From the NCBI GenBank assembly GCA_913061415.1, contig CAJXUD010000001.1, positions 124,001 through 188,000 on the forward strand: 64,000 nt of DNA, written 5' to 3'. This DNA is from an uncultured Oleispira sp. (lineage in GTDB: Bacteria; Pseudomonadota; Gammaproteobacteria; Pseudomonadales; Oceanobacteraceae). The notes below the pieces were generated by a model that was not told where the DNA came from, searched no databases, and worked only from the letters and a program-made list of their open reading frames with translations. This document shows positions 1-10,749 of this stretch, piece after piece. Numbering within the stretch: the stretch's first letter is position 1; every line of letters starts with the position of its first letter. Both the position numbers and the translations under genes were made by a program.

Positions 1-417
1 TTTCGCCATTTCTAAGATAGTTTCAGTACTATTACCTTCGATATCCAAACCAACTACTTCACTTAACGCAGGCTTGCCTGTCGCTAGCTGAGTCGCAGAA
101 CATGCCGAATCAACAACCAAACCACCTACCGGTGTGGTACTCGAAAACGCCACTTGCCCACTATTGGCAAATAACTCTAAAGCGGTTTCACGATTTTTAT
201 AAATATCAGTCTTAGAATGTGCTGCAAAATCTTGCAGCAAACCCACTTGCTGTGGACCCATACCATCACCAATCATCATAATGACGTTTTTGATCTTTCC
301 TGATGAAGAAGCTCCATTAGTACGGCTGTTAGAATCAGAACTAGAGCTGTCACCGCCACACGCGCTTAATAAGCTGGCGGTAATAATCGCTGAAGACAAT
401 TTAATAAATGAATGCAT
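1..417 (-). CDS. Alkaline phosphatase lipoprotein, N-terminal part (runs off window)
   Basis: Open from the start codon at 417 to the window edge (139 codons, no stop). The product begins with a signal peptide ending in a lipobox (LLSAC, Cys20), followed by a Ser/Asn-rich linker. It then shows IMMIGDGMGP (about residues 46-55), the first metal-binding motif of the alkaline phosphatase superfamily, and VVDSACSAT (about 101-109), which carries the nucleophilic serine. It probably hydrolyses phosphomonoesters at the cell envelope. An AAAGG ribosome site lies upstream of the ATG. Metal ligands further downstream are outside the window, so activity cannot be fully judged. A Pho-box-like sequence at 524-541 is placed to control it. 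Confidence 0.85.
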   Translation of the reverse strand, partial: MHSFIKLSSAIITASLLSACGGDSSSSDSNSRTNGASSSGKIKNVIMMIGDGMGPQQVGLLQDFAAHSKTDIYKNRETALELFANSGQVAFSSTTPVGGLVVDSACSATQLATGKPALSEVVGLDIEGNSTETILEMAK

Positions 418-485
418 AAGTATAACCTTTGTATTTTGACGTCGCCCAAGCCGTTGTACATGCTGGGCATTATTATGTAATTATT

Positions 486-504
486 AGTTGTTATATTAAC
501 AACT
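486..504. promoter_or_regulatory. Perfect palindrome in the phosphatase/helicase intergenic region
   Basis: AGTTGTTA and TAACAACT form 8-base perfect arms around a 3-base centre (TAT). It lies between the divergent phosphatase and helicase genes, just downstream of the candidate Pho box when read on the minus strand. It has no T-tract, so an operator is more likely than a terminator. The binding protein is unknown. Confidence 0.4.
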
Positions 505-523
505 AGCATATTAATTATGTTTT

Positions 524-541
524 ATGACAATTTAGTTACAT
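524..541 (-). promoter_or_regulatory. Candidate Pho box for the alkaline phosphatase gene
   Basis: On the minus strand the sequence reads ATGTAAC-TAAA-TTGTCAT. Compared with the PhoB direct-repeat consensus CTGTCAT-N4-CTGTCAT, the second half matches 6 of 7 and the first 4 of 7. Spacing and AT-rich linker are as expected, and AT-rich sequence that could serve as a -10 follows. Position upstream of a phosphatase supports the call; the weak first half limits it. Confidence 0.4.
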
Positions 542-637
542 GCGATTAATTACTGACGCTCATATCGCAAAAGCAGTCATAGCTCTAGAACCCGCTATGC
601 TGTAAGCTGCACCCCCGCTAAATCAAGTGAGTTTCCT

Positions 638-2035
638 ATGAGTTTTGCAGATCTGGGCCTTTCCCCAGCAATTCTTGAAGCTGTAGTCGCACAAGGCTAT
701 ACCGTACCGTCACCGATTCAGGCCGCAGCGATCCCTGCCGTGCTGGAAGGTAAAGACATAATGGCAGCCGCGCAAACAGGCACAGGCAAAACTGCAGGCT
801 TTACTTTGCCTATTTTAGAAATGCTTTCCAAAGGACCGCGTGTACAAAATAATCAAGTTCGCGCTTTGGTATTAACCCCCACTCGCGAACTGGCTGCGCA
901 GGTTGCAGACAACGTCGATAAGTATTCAAAGAATACCCACCTGACTTCTTGCGTAATTTTTGGTGGTGTAAAAGCCAACCCACAAATGATGCGCATGCGT
1001 AAAGGTGCTGATGTCTTAGTTGCAACACCCGGTCGCTTGCTCGATCTAATGAACCAAGGCGCCGTTAAATTCGCACAATTAGAATTTTTGGTATTAGACG
1101 AAGCGGATCGCATGCTGGATATGGGCTTTATCCACGACATCAAAAAGATCATCAAAGCACTGCCGAAAAATCGTCAGAACTTATTATTCTCTGCCACCTT
1201 CTCTAATGACATTCGCGCATTAGCCAAAGGCTTAGTGAATAACCCAGTAGAAATTTCTGTTGCTCCGCCAAACGTTACCACTAAGTTGGTAAAGCAATGG
1301 ATTTACCCTGTTGATAAAAAACAAAAGCCTGCAGCACTGGCCAAACTCATCGAAGATGGTGATTGGAAACAAGCATTGGTCTTTAGTCGTACTAAACACG
1401 GCGCCAATAAGCTCACTAAATTTTTAGAAGGCCGCGGTATTACGGCTGCTGCGATCCATGGCAATAAAAGCCAAGGCGCGCGTACTCGTGCATTAGCCGA
1501 TTTTAAAGCCGGTGAAGTTCGTATTTTAGTTGCAACAGATATTGCTGCTCGTGGTATTGATATTGAGCAACTGCCACAGGTAGTGAACTTTGATCTGCCA
1601 AACGTACCTGAGGATTATGTTCACCGCATAGGCCGTACAGGTCGTGCTGGTTCTGAAGGTAAAGCCGTTTCTTTAGTATGTGCTGATGAAACCAAAGAGC
1701 TGTTCGCGATTGAACGTGTTATTGGTGAATTATTAGAACGTGAAATGCTGCCAGGATTTGAGCCGGTTAGCCGCTTGCCAGAATCAAAACTGAATGCTCG
1801 CGCACCTAGGGTCAACAAGCCAAAGCGTAACAATTCTCAGAGTAAGCCACGCAGCGAACATCACGATGGCCAGCATGCCGCTAATAGCACTAAGCAACAT
1901 AAACAAGGTGCCAACACGTCGACCAGAGCGCCGCGTCGTGGACAGCCTGCTGCCAAAAAAGACTCGTCGGGTAGCTCTGATAGCCCTTGGTCAAATAGCA
2001 ATGGTCAGCGCCATAAGCCGAACTCTTCTCGTTAG
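638..2035 (+). CDS. rhlE: DEAD-box ATP-dependent RNA helicase, RhlE type
   Basis: A 465-residue cytoplasmic RNA helicase. The Q motif (about residues 22-28), Walker A AQTGTGKT (about 45-52), PTREL, VLDEAD (about 153-158), SAT and the C-terminal [10 protein letters not shown] are all intact, so it should unwind RNA duplexes using ATP, as RhlE does in ribosome maturation and RNA decay. The last 90 residues are a low-complexity basic Asn/Ser/Lys/Arg tail, typical of RhlE and likely to bind RNA. Length is close to E. coli RhlE. It is a single gene closed by a strong terminator. RhlE rather than SrmB or DbpA is inferred from the N-terminal sequence. Confidence 0.93.
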   Translation: MSFADLGLSPAILEAVVAQGYTVPSPIQAAAIPAVLEGKDIMAAAQTGTGKTAGFTLPILEMLSKGPRVQNNQVRALVLTPTRELAAQVADNVDKYSKNTHLTSCVIFGGVKANPQMMRMRKGADVLVATPGRLLDLMNQGAVKFAQLEFLVLDEADRMLDMGFIHDIKKIIKALPKNRQNLLFSATFSNDIRALAKGLVNNPVEISVAPPNVTTKLVKQWIYPVDKKQKPAALAKLIEDGDWKQALVFSRTKHGANKLTKFLEGRGITAAAIHGNKSQGARTRALADFKAGEVRILVATDIAARGIDIEQLPQVVNFDLPNVPEDYVHRIGRTGRAGSEGKAVSLVCADETKELFAIERVIGELLEREMLPGFEPVSRLPESKLNARAPRVNKPKRNNSQSKPRSEHHDGQHAANSTKQHKQGANTSTRAPRRGQPAAKKDSSGSSDSPWSNSNGQRHKPNSSR

Positions 2036-2089
2036 AGATTAGTTGTATTGTGACGGCTTGTTTTGACTGCTTGCATGAAAATGCTTAAG

Positions 2090-2119
2090 AATCCCTAGCG
2101 AATGCTGGGGATTTTTTTT
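2090..2119 (+). terminator. Rho-independent terminator after rhlE
   Basis: AATCCCTAGC pairs with GCTGGGGATT (10 base pairs, one G-U) around the loop GAAT, followed by an uninterrupted run of T to 2119. It lies 55 bases after the helicase stop codon. Confidence 0.9.
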
Positions 2120-2180
2120 CCTGTCTCTTTTTACTTACAGCCTTTTATTGACAACATAATGAAGCATAAACGACAGGCAT

Positions 2181-2214
2181 AAAAAAAGGCCAAACCTTTC
2201 GGTTTAGCCTTTTT
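2181..2214 (-). terminator. Terminator of the cold-shock gene
   Basis: A near-perfect inverted repeat (AAAAAGGCCAAACC / GGTTTAGCCTTTTT, one mismatch, loop TTTC) has A and T tracts on both sides, so it can stop transcription from either side. It lies about 50 bases beyond the cold-shock stop codon, which is probably its main client. Confidence 0.88.
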
Positions 2215-2262
2215 CAAACTTGAACTGCTTAATCTCTAAGAGGCTAAGCCGTTACCTTTAAA

Positions 2263-2469
2263 TTATAAAGGTACGATGTTCTCAGCTTGTGGGCCTTTTT
2301 GACCTTGAGTTACAGTGAACTCAACTTTTTGGCCTTCAGCAAGAGTTTTAAAGCCAGTACCTTGAATAGCACGGAAGTGAGCGAAAACGTCAGGGCCGTT
2401 TTCTTGCTCGATAAAACCAAAGCCTTTAGATTCGTTGAACCACTTAACTGTACCAGTTGTAGTAGACAT
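2263..2469 (-). CDS. Cold-shock domain protein, CspA family
   Basis: A 68-residue single cold-shock domain. RNP1 (KGFGFI, residues 15-20) and RNP2 (VFAHF, residues 28-32) are both present, so it should bind single-stranded RNA or DNA as an RNA chaperone. Start is GTATCC-free and set by AGGAT just upstream of the ATG. Consensus-like promoter elements about 150 bases upstream give it a long 5' leader, the usual arrangement for thermoregulated csp genes. Which E. coli Csp it corresponds to cannot be decided; it may be growth-phase rather than cold controlled. Confidence 0.95.
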   Translation of the reverse strand: MSTTTGTVKWFNESKGFGFIEQENGPDVFAHFRAIQGTGFKTLAEGQKVEFTVTQGQKGPQAENIVPL

Positions 2470-2642
2470 AATAGTATCCTGTAAATTCAGAAAAAAATTG
2501 CGGCTCTAATGAGCCATTATGGCTGAAGTGCTGCCAATAATTTATGAAAACAGGACGAGATACAGGATATCGAAACGGTGTACATAAAACTAAGACTAAC
2601 TTTCAGACGTCTGTATTCTATGCTGTTTATATTCATTGTCAA
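2470..2642 (-). promoter_or_regulatory. Promoter and long 5' leader of the cold-shock gene
   Basis: Reading on the minus strand, TTGACA (2637-2642) is followed after 16 bases by TAGAAT (2615-2620), a good sigma-70 promoter that puts the transcript start near 2608 and leaves a leader of about 140 bases. The leader contains a palindrome (AGCCATAATGGCT) near its 3' end. Long structured leaders are characteristic of cspA-type mRNAs. The rest of the gap up to 2774 shows only a weak 7-base inverted repeat. Confidence 0.65.
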
Positions 2643-2774
2643 TACTATTTAAATATTTTCTTGTCGGATTTATGGTTTTATTTACGCTTACTCAAAGACC
2701 TTGAGGCCACTATCACCGCAATGTCACCGCCAATTTCACAGTGACATAAGAATGGCCCGAAGGCTTAAAAATCA

Positions 2775-3266
2775 CTAACCGCAAAGATACGTTCCGGTTC
2801 CAACCGCGATCAATTCATCTTGCTCGTTCTTCAGCTCCATCCGCGTCACCGCTACCTTGTTACCAATTCTTAGCAGTGTCGCACCAATGATGAATTCCTT
2901 ACCTTTACCTGGCTGAAGGAAATCGACACGCATATCAATCGTCCCCAATTTGGCTAATGTTTTCGGACGCTCAGACTGAGGAACCTTATGCTCTTTCAAT
3001 CGCTGCCATGCGGCAACCATAGCCATCGCACCTCCCGTTACATCCAACGCTGTTGAAATCGCACCACCATGAAGAATACCCTGCAGAAAGTTGCCAATTA
3101 GGTCGTCTTTCATGCTCATTTTGAATTCACAATAATCTTGACTGAGCTTGCTGGGTTTTAAGCCTAATACTTTATTAAAAGGAATCTGTTCAAGAAAATT
3201 CATCGCAATATTATATTCGCTTGGGTTAAAGCCATGCGCTTCAACGGGGGTCGTTTCAATACTCAT
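2775..3266 (-). CDS. yigI: Hotdog-fold acyl-CoA thioesterase, YigI-like
   Basis: A 163-residue PaaI/hotdog thioesterase. The signature LHGGAISTALDVTGG (about residues 66-80) holds the central helix and catalytic region. The C-terminal half (LGTIDMRVDFLQPGKG, then RIGNKVAVTRMEL) closely resembles E. coli YigI as I remember it. It likely hydrolyses medium- or long-chain acyl-CoA in the cytoplasm. No signal peptide. It stands alone between genes on the same strand with long spacers, so it is probably monocistronic. Substrate is not deducible. Confidence 0.85.
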   Translation of the reverse strand: MSIETTPVEAHGFNPSEYNIAMNFLEQIPFNKVLGLKPSKLSQDYCEFKMSMKDDLIGNFLQGILHGGAISTALDVTGGAMAMVAAWQRLKEHKVPQSERPKTLAKLGTIDMRVDFLQPGKGKEFIIGATLLRIGNKVAVTRMELKNEQDELIAVGTGTYLCG

Positions 3267-3445
3267 TTATTAAACTCCTAGCTTGTAATGATAGAAGCAT
3301 GCGCTGATTGTGTTTATTGAGCTGCTAAAGTAAAAACACGTGCTCAATACTAAGTCGACATATTCTCCAAAGATTCAACACACTCAGACACAATAGAGGT
3401 ATTCTCTGGGGTAAATCGACTTGAGCTCAGGCAGCTTCTTTTTTA

Positions 3446-5587
3446 TTATAAATTTTTACGGTTATACCACCCCACTAACGCTAATAATCTGGCCGAAACT
3501 TGAGTACGTTTCCACTGCCCAGAAACAAACTTATTAGCCTCCATATACGTAGGGTAAGCATGGATAGTACCTAATACCTTGTTCAGACCCAAGCCATGTT
3601 TCATTGCCATCACAAAAACAGCAATTAGATCATCAGCCCTTGGCCCTACAATGGTTGCCCCGAGTACTTTGTCTTTGCCCGGCACGGTTAATACGCGAAC
3701 AAAGCCTATTGCTGCGTCATCAGTGATGGCGCGATCTAGATCATCCAAGCCGTATTGAGTACATTCGTAGGCAATACCTTGTGCTTTCGCGTCTTTTTCA
3801 CTGAGTCCAACACGACCTACTGCTGGACTTGTAAAAGTTGCCCACGGGATAACTCGGTAATCAGCCTTAAAGCGCTTCAAACGACCAAATAAACTATTAA
3901 CCGAAGCAAACCATGCCTCATGCGCTGAAACATGAGTAAATTGATAACCACCAATCACATCGCCACAGGCGTAAATGGTTGGGCACTCGGTCTGAAGATA
4001 TTCGTCTACGGCTAAGAAGCCATTACGATCGGTCCCTAGATCAACATTCTCTAAGCCTAAATTCTCGGTATTTCCTTCACGCCCAATCGCTAATAACAAT
4101 GCATCAAATTCAAGCACCTCACCCGTATCCAAAACGGCCGAATCACCTCCCGTGGAAGTTTTCAATTCAGTAATGGAACGACCTGACAAATGCTTTACAC
4201 CATCCGCCTTCATGGATTCGGCCACCAGCAGAGAAACATCTTCATCTTCTCTCGGCATCAAGAACTGGCCTTTATCGACCATCGTCACTTGTGACCCTAA
4301 ACGTGCAAATGCTTGCCCTAGCTCACAACCGATTGGTCCAGCACCCAGAATTAAGAGTCGCTTAGGTAATTCATTAAGCTGCCATAACGTATCAGAAGTC
4401 AGGCTATTAACTTTATCCAGCCCAGGAATATTCGGTATCCGAGGTCGACCGCCCGTCGCGATAATAATATTCGCCGCACTGCGTATTTCTGTTTCGCCAG
4501 ATGCGTGTTGAATTTCAACTTCCCAGGGTGAAAGTATGGTTGCCTGCCCCGTCGCACAAGAAACCCCTAAACCTTCATAACGCTCAATCGAATCGTGAGG
4601 TTCAATCGCTTTGATCGATTGATGAACATGCGCCATCACCTTCTCAAAATCGACAGCACCAGGCTCGCCGCTCAATAACCCCGAAAGATGACTTTTCTTA
4701 TTGTCATGAACAATTCCCGCCGCGTGAATCATCGCTTTACTAGGAACGCAGCCGGTATTTAAACAATCGCCACCCATCCTATGCTTTTCCACCAGCGTGA
4801 CCTTTGCCTTAACCGCCGAGCCTATAATTGAACTCACTAGTCCAGCGGCACCACCACCAATAACGATCAAGTTATCATCAAACTTACTCGGTTTTGCACG
4901 GCCTTTGGCGCGCTTTAGCAATGCTCTTCTGGCTTGTACTCGATTCAATACAGCTCTTGCTAACCAAGGAAAGAGAGCCAGCAGCCCTAGCGCCACTAAT
5001 AGTCCAGGGGTCATGATACCTGCTAATGAGAACCCATCCTCTTGACCAATCACTGATGCAAACTCAGCACCCGCATTCACATAAACCGCCGTGCCGGCAA
5101 GCATTCCCAGCTGACTAACCCAGTAAAAACGCCATGCAGAAATAGGCATTAACCCCATCAATAAATTAATCGCAAAAAAAGGCACTACAGGGATAAGTCG
5201 CAGAGTGAATAAAAAGAAAGGGCCATCTTTCTTAACCCCTTCGTTAATGGTTTTTAAATACCCAGAAAATTTATTTTGAACCCAGTCTTTCAGTAGCAGC
5301 CGCGACATAAGAAACGCCAACGTCGCTCCTAATGAACTAGCAAACGAAACAATCAGTAAGCCAGGGCCTAAACCAAAAATAGCCCCTGAAATAAGCGTCA
5401 TCAAGGCCGCTCCAGGAATTGACAGCGCAGCCACCAAGACATAAACAATAAAAAATAACCCCGCAGTTTTTACAGGGTCTTTTTGATACAAGGCTTGATA
5501 GGTCTCAGGCAGCAACCATTGTTCGCCTAAAAAATAAAAACCCGATACTAAGCCTGCAATTAGCCCTAGTAGTAATAATTTCTTCAT
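3446..5587 (-). CDS. VTT/TVP38 membrane domain fused to FAD-dependent disulfide reductase
   Basis: A 713-residue fusion. Residues 1 to about 220 hold a signal-like segment and several transmembrane helices of the VTT/DedA-like TVP38 family. After a basic linker, a complete pyridine nucleotide-disulfide oxidoreductase follows: FAD motif VIGGGAAGL (about residue 240), redox pair GGDCLNTGCVPSK (about 270), NAD(P)H motif LILGAGPIGCELG, the YACGD FAD motif and a dimerisation domain. The C-terminal H-x-x-E-like segment reads HAYPTYMEA. The enzyme half resembles mercuric reductase/dihydrolipoamide dehydrogenase, but no heavy-metal HMA domain or C-terminal Cys pair is present, so mercury is unlikely. 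It is presumably membrane-anchored with the flavoenzyme in the cytoplasm; substrate unknown. No partner genes adjoin. Confidence 0.85.
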   Translation of the reverse strand: MKKLLLLGLIAGLVSGFYFLGEQWLLPETYQALYQKDPVKTAGLFFIVYVLVAALSIPGAALMTLISGAIFGLGPGLLIVSFASSLGATLAFLMSRLLLKDWVQNKFSGYLKTINEGVKKDGPFFLFTLRLIPVVPFFAINLLMGLMPISAWRFYWVSQLGMLAGTAVYVNAGAEFASVIGQEDGFSLAGIMTPGLLVALGLLALFPWLARAVLNRVQARRALLKRAKGRAKPSKFDDNLIVIGGGAAGLVSSIIGSAVKAKVTLVEKHRMGGDCLNTGCVPSKAMIHAAGIVHDNKKSHLSGLLSGEPGAVDFEKVMAHVHQSIKAIEPHDSIERYEGLGVSCATGQATILSPWEVEIQHASGETEIRSAANIIIATGGRPRIPNIPGLDKVNSLTSDTLWQLNELPKRLLILGAGPIGCELGQAFARLGSQVTMVDKGQFLMPREDEDVSLLVAESMKADGVKHLSGRSITELKTSTGGDSAVLDTGEVLEFDALLLAIGREGNTENLGLENVDLGTDRNGFLAVDEYLQTECPTIYACGDVIGGYQFTHVSAHEAWFASVNSLFGRLKRFKADYRVIPWATFTSPAVGRVGLSEKDAKAQGIAYECTQYGLDDLDRAITDDAAIGFVRVLTVPGKDKVLGATIVGPRADDLIAVFVMAMKHGLGLNKVLGTIHAYPTYMEANKFVSGQWKRTQVSARLLALVGWYNRKNL

Positions 5588-5751
5588 ATTCCATCCTTAA
5601 TATTACACACATCCGGCAGAGTTGCGCATTAGAAGCAGCGCTCTCATCGGAACCTAAACTCAATCACACATTCAGAACGCTATAACGCTTAGTCGGACTA
5701 AAGCGTATTACGTTCAATTTTATTTATCTTAGAGCTATAGGCTTAATAATT

Positions 5752-5769
5752 TTCTAATGAATCTGTCAT
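5752..5769 (+). promoter_or_regulatory. Pho-box-like sequence upstream of hemB-ppk1
   Basis: TTCTAAT-GAAT-CTGTCAT: the second half is a perfect PhoB half-site, the first matches 4 of 7, and the 4-base spacer is correct. It lies about 100 bases before hemB. Because ppk1 follows hemB on the same strand, phosphate control of polyphosphate synthesis is plausible. No clear -10 sits at the expected distance, so this is tentative. Confidence 0.35.
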
Positions 5770-5801
5770 AAATCAGCGAATTGATAAGCTGAGTCAGCTA
5801 G

Positions 5802-6878
<1,077 letters not shown>

Positions 6879-6925
6879 TAAGAGCTACATCAATAAGAAT
6901 TGATACGTTTAGATAAGGAAGAACA

Positions 6926-9031
6926 ATGTCAGCGACTGACGATACAGTGATCGATCTGCACAACTCGGAGTATTACATCAACCGAGAGCTGAGCCATTTG
7001 CAGTTTAATATTCGCGTATTAGAGCAAGCACTGGATGAAACTCATCCTCTATTAGAGCGTCTATTCTTTCTATGTATTTTCAGTAGCAACCTTGACGAAT
7101 TCTTTGAAGTTCGTGTTGCCGGCCTAAAGCAGCAATTGGCATTCGGGCGCGAAACCGCCGGTGCCGATGGTCTGCATGCGGGCCAGGTATTAAAGCAAAT
7201 CAACGATATGTGTACCAATACGCTTGAGCGTCAGTACGACATATTAAACGACGTAATGTTTCCTGCACTGGCGCAAGAGAACATCCGCTTTTTACGCCGC
7301 GCCGCTTGGACAGAAGAGCAACAAGCTTGGGTAAAAGAGTACTTTTATAACGACGTACTGCCGATTTGTAGCCCGATCGGACTTGATCCTTCTCACCCTT
7401 TTCCACGCTTGGTAAACAAAAGTCTTAACTTTATTGTCAGCCTAGAAGGTAAAGATGCCTTTGGTCGTGAAACAGGCTTAGCGTTAATTCCTGCACCACG
7501 CTCTCTACCTCGAATCATCCGCCTTCCCGATAAGCTGTGTGAAGATGGGGATAACTTCGTTTTTCTATCCTCCATCATCCATCACTTTGCCGACGAACTG
7601 TTCCCAGGCATGACAATTAAAGGCTGTTACCAATTCCGCGTAACCCGTAATGCCGATTTAGAGATCGACCACGACGATACCGTCGATCTAGCCCGGGCGC
7701 TTGAAGATGAGCTGCACTCGCGTAATTTCGGTGAAGAAATGCGCTTAGAAGTCGCCGACAACTGCCCTCTTGAGCTGGTCGAGTTTTTACTCGCCAAGTT
7801 CGACCTTAAGCAAAGTGACTGCTATCAAGTTAATGGCCCAGTCAATCTTGGCCGTATGATGGAAGTGGTTGGGCAAATTGACCGCCCCGATTTACGCTAC
7901 CCACCTTTTACTCCAGGCTTACCCAAGCATCTGAGTTTTAAAAAGAGTATCTTTGAAGCTATTCGCGAAAAAGATACTTTGCTGATGCATCCGTTTGAAT
8001 CATTTACGCCAGTGGTCGACATGCTGCGTGAAGCGGCAAAAGATCCTTCTGTATTAGCGATCAAGCAAACCTTGTATCGTACGGGGGCAAAATCTGAAAT
8101 TGTAAACGCCTTAGTAGACGCTGCACGCAGCGGTAAAGAAGTCACTGTGGTGATTGAACTACGCGCGCGCTTTGACGAAGAAGAAAACCTCTACCTAGCC
8201 AACCGCTTACAAGAAGCGGGAGCCGTTGTGGTATACGGCGTAGTAGGCTACAAAACGCATGCGAAAATGATGCTCATTGTGCGTAAAGAACAAGGAATCT
8301 TACGTCGCTATGTGCACCTAGGCACTGGCAACTACCACGCAGGTAATGCCCGTATGTATACCGATTACAGTTTCTTAACTGCAGATGATTCCATCGGTGA
8401 AGATGTCCACAAAGTATTCCAGCAGCTAACCGGAATGGGCAAAGCATTACGCATTAAAAAACTCTTTCACGCACCGTTTACCCTGCATAAAAAGTTACTC
8501 GAGCTGATTGATCGCGAAGCCGTCAATGCCATAGAAGGCAAACCCGCTTACATTCGTGTAAAAGTGAACGGCCTCACCGAGAACAAGGTGATTCGTGCTC
8601 TGTATAAAGCGTCGCAAGCAGGGGTTCAAATTGATCTAATTGTTCGTGGAATGTGTTGTTTACGACCTGGTATTCCAGGAGTTTCTGAAAACATTCGAGT
8701 TCGTTCTATTGTTGGCCGCTTTTTAGAACATACCCGCATTTATTCTTTTTGTAATAACGGCAAAGACGAATTCTATGCCGCTAGTGCAGACTGGATGGAA
8801 CGTAATTTATTGAATCGCGTTGAAGCCTGCTTTCCAATCGAAGGTAATAAATTGCGTAGTCGCATGAAAGAAGAGTTTGAATGCTACCTAGCGGATAATA
8901 GCCAAGCATGGGACCTAGACAGTGATGGCCATTATATTTTGGCCCAACCACAAAAGAATGAAGAAACTGGCGAAGTAGAAATCATCCGCGCCCAGCAAAT
9001 TTTATTAGAAAGACTCTCTGCCGCAAACTAA
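6926..9031 (+). CDS. ppk1: Polyphosphate kinase 1
   Basis: Makes polyphosphate from ATP. The 701-residue product has the four PPK1 domains: N-terminal helices, the head domain, and two phospholipase-D-like catalytic domains. The autophosphorylated histidine lies in [13 protein letters not shown] (about residue 447) and the second catalytic histidine in [16 protein letters not shown] precedes the ATG. It probably shares a transcript with hemB and ends 70 bases from the convergent exopolyphosphatase gene, so synthesis and degradation enzymes lie tail to tail. Ends of this type resemble Pseudomonas Ppk. Confidence 0.97.
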   Translation: MSATDDTVIDLHNSEYYINRELSHLQFNIRVLEQALDETHPLLERLFFLCIFSSNLDEFFEVRVAGLKQQLAFGRETAGADGLHAGQVLKQINDMCTNTLERQYDILNDVMFPALAQENIRFLRRAAWTEEQQAWVKEYFYNDVLPICSPIGLDPSHPFPRLVNKSLNFIVSLEGKDAFGRETGLALIPAPRSLPRIIRLPDKLCEDGDNFVFLSSIIHHFADELFPGMTIKGCYQFRVTRNADLEIDHDDTVDLARALEDELHSRNFGEEMRLEVADNCPLELVEFLLAKFDLKQSDCYQVNGPVNLGRMMEVVGQIDRPDLRYPPFTPGLPKHLSFKKSIFEAIREKDTLLMHPFESFTPVVDMLREAAKDPSVLAIKQTLYRTGAKSEIVNALVDAARSGKEVTVVIELRARFDEEENLYLANRLQEAGAVVVYGVVGYKTHAKMMLIVRKEQGILRRYVHLGTGNYHAGNARMYTDYSFLTADDSIGEDVHKVFQQLTGMGKALRIKKLFHAPFTLHKKLLELIDREAVNAIEGKPAYIRVKVNGLTENKVIRALYKASQAGVQIDLIVRGMCCLRPGIPGVSENIRVRSIVGRFLEHTRIYSFCNNGKDEFYAASADWMERNLLNRVEACFPIEGNKLRSRMKEEFECYLADNSQAWDLDSDGHYILAQPQKNEETGEVEIIRAQQILLERLSAAN

Positions 9032-9061
9032 ATTCAGAGCTCGCTGAGAATGCTAAAGGTA

Positions 9062-9094
9062 AGTAAGATGAGTACATTCCGCACCCATCTTACT
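9062..9094. terminator. Hairpin between convergent ppk1 and ppx
   Basis: AGTAAGATG and CATCTTACT are perfect 9-base arms around a 15-base loop in the 69-base gap between two converging genes. No T-tract follows on either strand, so it may be a weak or Rho-assisted stop or a 3'-end stabiliser. Confidence 0.5.
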
Positions 9095-9100
9095 GATGTA

Positions 9101-10642
9101 TCAAGTATCTTCCGCTACGATTAGGGTTAGACCCGCAGCTTTTAAATAGTCCGCCTCTACACGCAAATCATCTTGCGTTAACGGATGCTGCTTAAACCAA
9201 TCGTTAGGGAAAATTAAGGTTAACGTATCTGCCTTTCCCTGGCATTCAATTTCCGGCAATTCAACAGCGCCACGACTATTATTCAATACCGCAGCGAGGC
9301 GTAATAACAGACAAAGATAACGAGCTTGCTGGCGAACCATCACACTCAAACCTTCGAGGCCTGCGAGCGGAAATTTACGACGATGGCCTTTTAATAATAC
9401 CGCCAACAGCTCTTGCCCTTGATTGGTAAACCCGGCCATGTCGCTGTGCAAAACCAAATACGCCCCATGCTTCTGAAATTGATGGTGCGTAATACTCAAA
9501 CCTACTTCATGCAACTCCGCAGCCCACAACAACCACTTTCTAGCAGTACTAGGGAGTTTCCAATCTTTTTCGACCTGATCGAGCATAGCCAAAGCGCACT
9601 CTTTTACTCGATTCGCTTGCCCTTGGTTAACGTGAAATCGTTTCTGCATCGACTTAACGGTACGTTGACGAACATTTTCATGGCCAGAACGACCAATCAA
9701 ATCCCACAATGCACCTTCTCGCAAAGCACCATCTGAGTAGTTCATTTTCTTGATTTTAAAGGTATCAAAAATCCCTTTTAAAATGGCTACCCCGGCAATA
9801 AATACCTGCTGGCGCAAAGGTTTAAAGCCCGGCAGATCAATTTCTTCAATGGTCTTATGTGTCGTAAGCCACTGGCACAGTTTATTCAAACCGTCACGGC
9901 TAATACCCTGCTCACTCCACCCTTTCTTAATCAGCAATTGCTCGGTGGCACGAATGGTTCCTGACGAACCAATCACTTCACTCCAACCGATATCTTTATA
10001 GGCCTGCTGAATTTCTAATAACTCACGACGGGCACGAGTCACCGCTCGGTGAAAATTAATTTCACTGATTTCGCCATCAGGGAAAAATTGTTTGGTATAA
10101 GATACGCAACCCATAAAGAGGCTTTCAAGTGCCTTCGTCTCAAATCGTTCACCAATAATAAGCTCAGTACTACCACCACCAATATCGATAACTAACCGCT
10201 TTCCCTCGTCATCTGCCTGGGTATGACACACCCCAAGATAGATCAAGCGCGCTTCTTCGCGGCCGGCAATTAATTCGATCTGAAACCCTAGAATTTCTTC
10301 AGCCCGAGTTATAAATTCACTGCGATTACGGGCGACCCTTAACGCATTGGTTGCCAATACAGTCACGGCTTCGGGTTTAAAGCCCCGCAAGTGCTTAGCA
10401 AAGCCTTTTAAGCACTCTAAGCCACGCTGCATAGATTCTTCACTCAAATAGCCTCGTTCGTTCAAACCCGCCGCTAGCTGCACCTTCTCGCCACGCTTAT
10501 CAACCGTGCGCAACTCACCTTGTAGCTGGTTGGCAATAATCATATGAAAGCTATTGGAACCTAGATCGATTGCAGCAATCTGATTAGAGTCTTCAGGCTC
10601 TGAGTGAGGTTGATTTAGCTCTTGGTGACTAACATCTGTCAT
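9101..10642 (-). CDS. ppx: Exopolyphosphatase, Ppx/GppA family
   Basis: A 513-residue acetate kinase-like phosphatase that releases phosphate from polyphosphate ends or converts pppGpp to ppGpp. The N-terminal AIDLGSNSFHMIIA (about residues 24-37), the TNALRVARN loop and VIDIGGGSTELIIG (about 145-158) form the phosphate-binding and catalytic elements. The C-terminal half is the helical HD-like domain found in full-length Ppx. The ATG at 10642 gives a 20-residue polar N-terminal extension before the conserved fold. Genomic pairing with ppk1 favours Ppx over GppA. Confidence 0.92.
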   Translation of the reverse strand: MTDVSHQELNQPHSEPEDSNQIAAIDLGSNSFHMIIANQLQGELRTVDKRGEKVQLAAGLNERGYLSEESMQRGLECLKGFAKHLRGFKPEAVTVLATNALRVARNRSEFITRAEEILGFQIELIAGREEARLIYLGVCHTQADDEGKRLVIDIGGGSTELIIGERFETKALESLFMGCVSYTKQFFPDGEISEINFHRAVTRARRELLEIQQAYKDIGWSEVIGSSGTIRATEQLLIKKGWSEQGISRDGLNKLCQWLTTHKTIEEIDLPGFKPLRQQVFIAGVAILKGIFDTFKIKKMNYSDGALREGALWDLIGRSGHENVRQRTVKSMQKRFHVNQGQANRVKECALAMLDQVEKDWKLPSTARKWLLWAAELHEVGLSITHHQFQKHGAYLVLHSDMAGFTNQGQELLAVLLKGHRRKFPLAGLEGLSVMVRQQARYLCLLLRLAAVLNNSRGAVELPEIECQGKADTLTLIFPNDWFKQHPLTQDDLRVEADYLKAAGLTLIVAEDT

Positions 10643-10749
10643 AGTTGAATTCTTACCCGGAGGACTTACATTACAATATCCTTTCCATCATACGTGAATG
10701 TGACAATGATACGGAACCGCTGTTTTCTGCTAGTTAAGCATTTTTTGAC

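Noticed and set aside
2721-2747. Inverted repeat ATGTCAC / GTGACAT before the cold-shock promoter
   Set aside because: Seven-base arms with a 13-base loop and no T-tract; too weak to call an operator or terminator.
4152-4511. 119-codon plus-strand frame inside the flavoprotein fusion gene
   Set aside because: It overlaps conserved reductase motifs read on the other strand and has no independent support.
3446-5587. Flavoprotein half considered as mercuric reductase
   Set aside because: No HMA domain, no C-terminal Cys pair and no mer genes nearby; only the general disulfide-reductase fold is supported.
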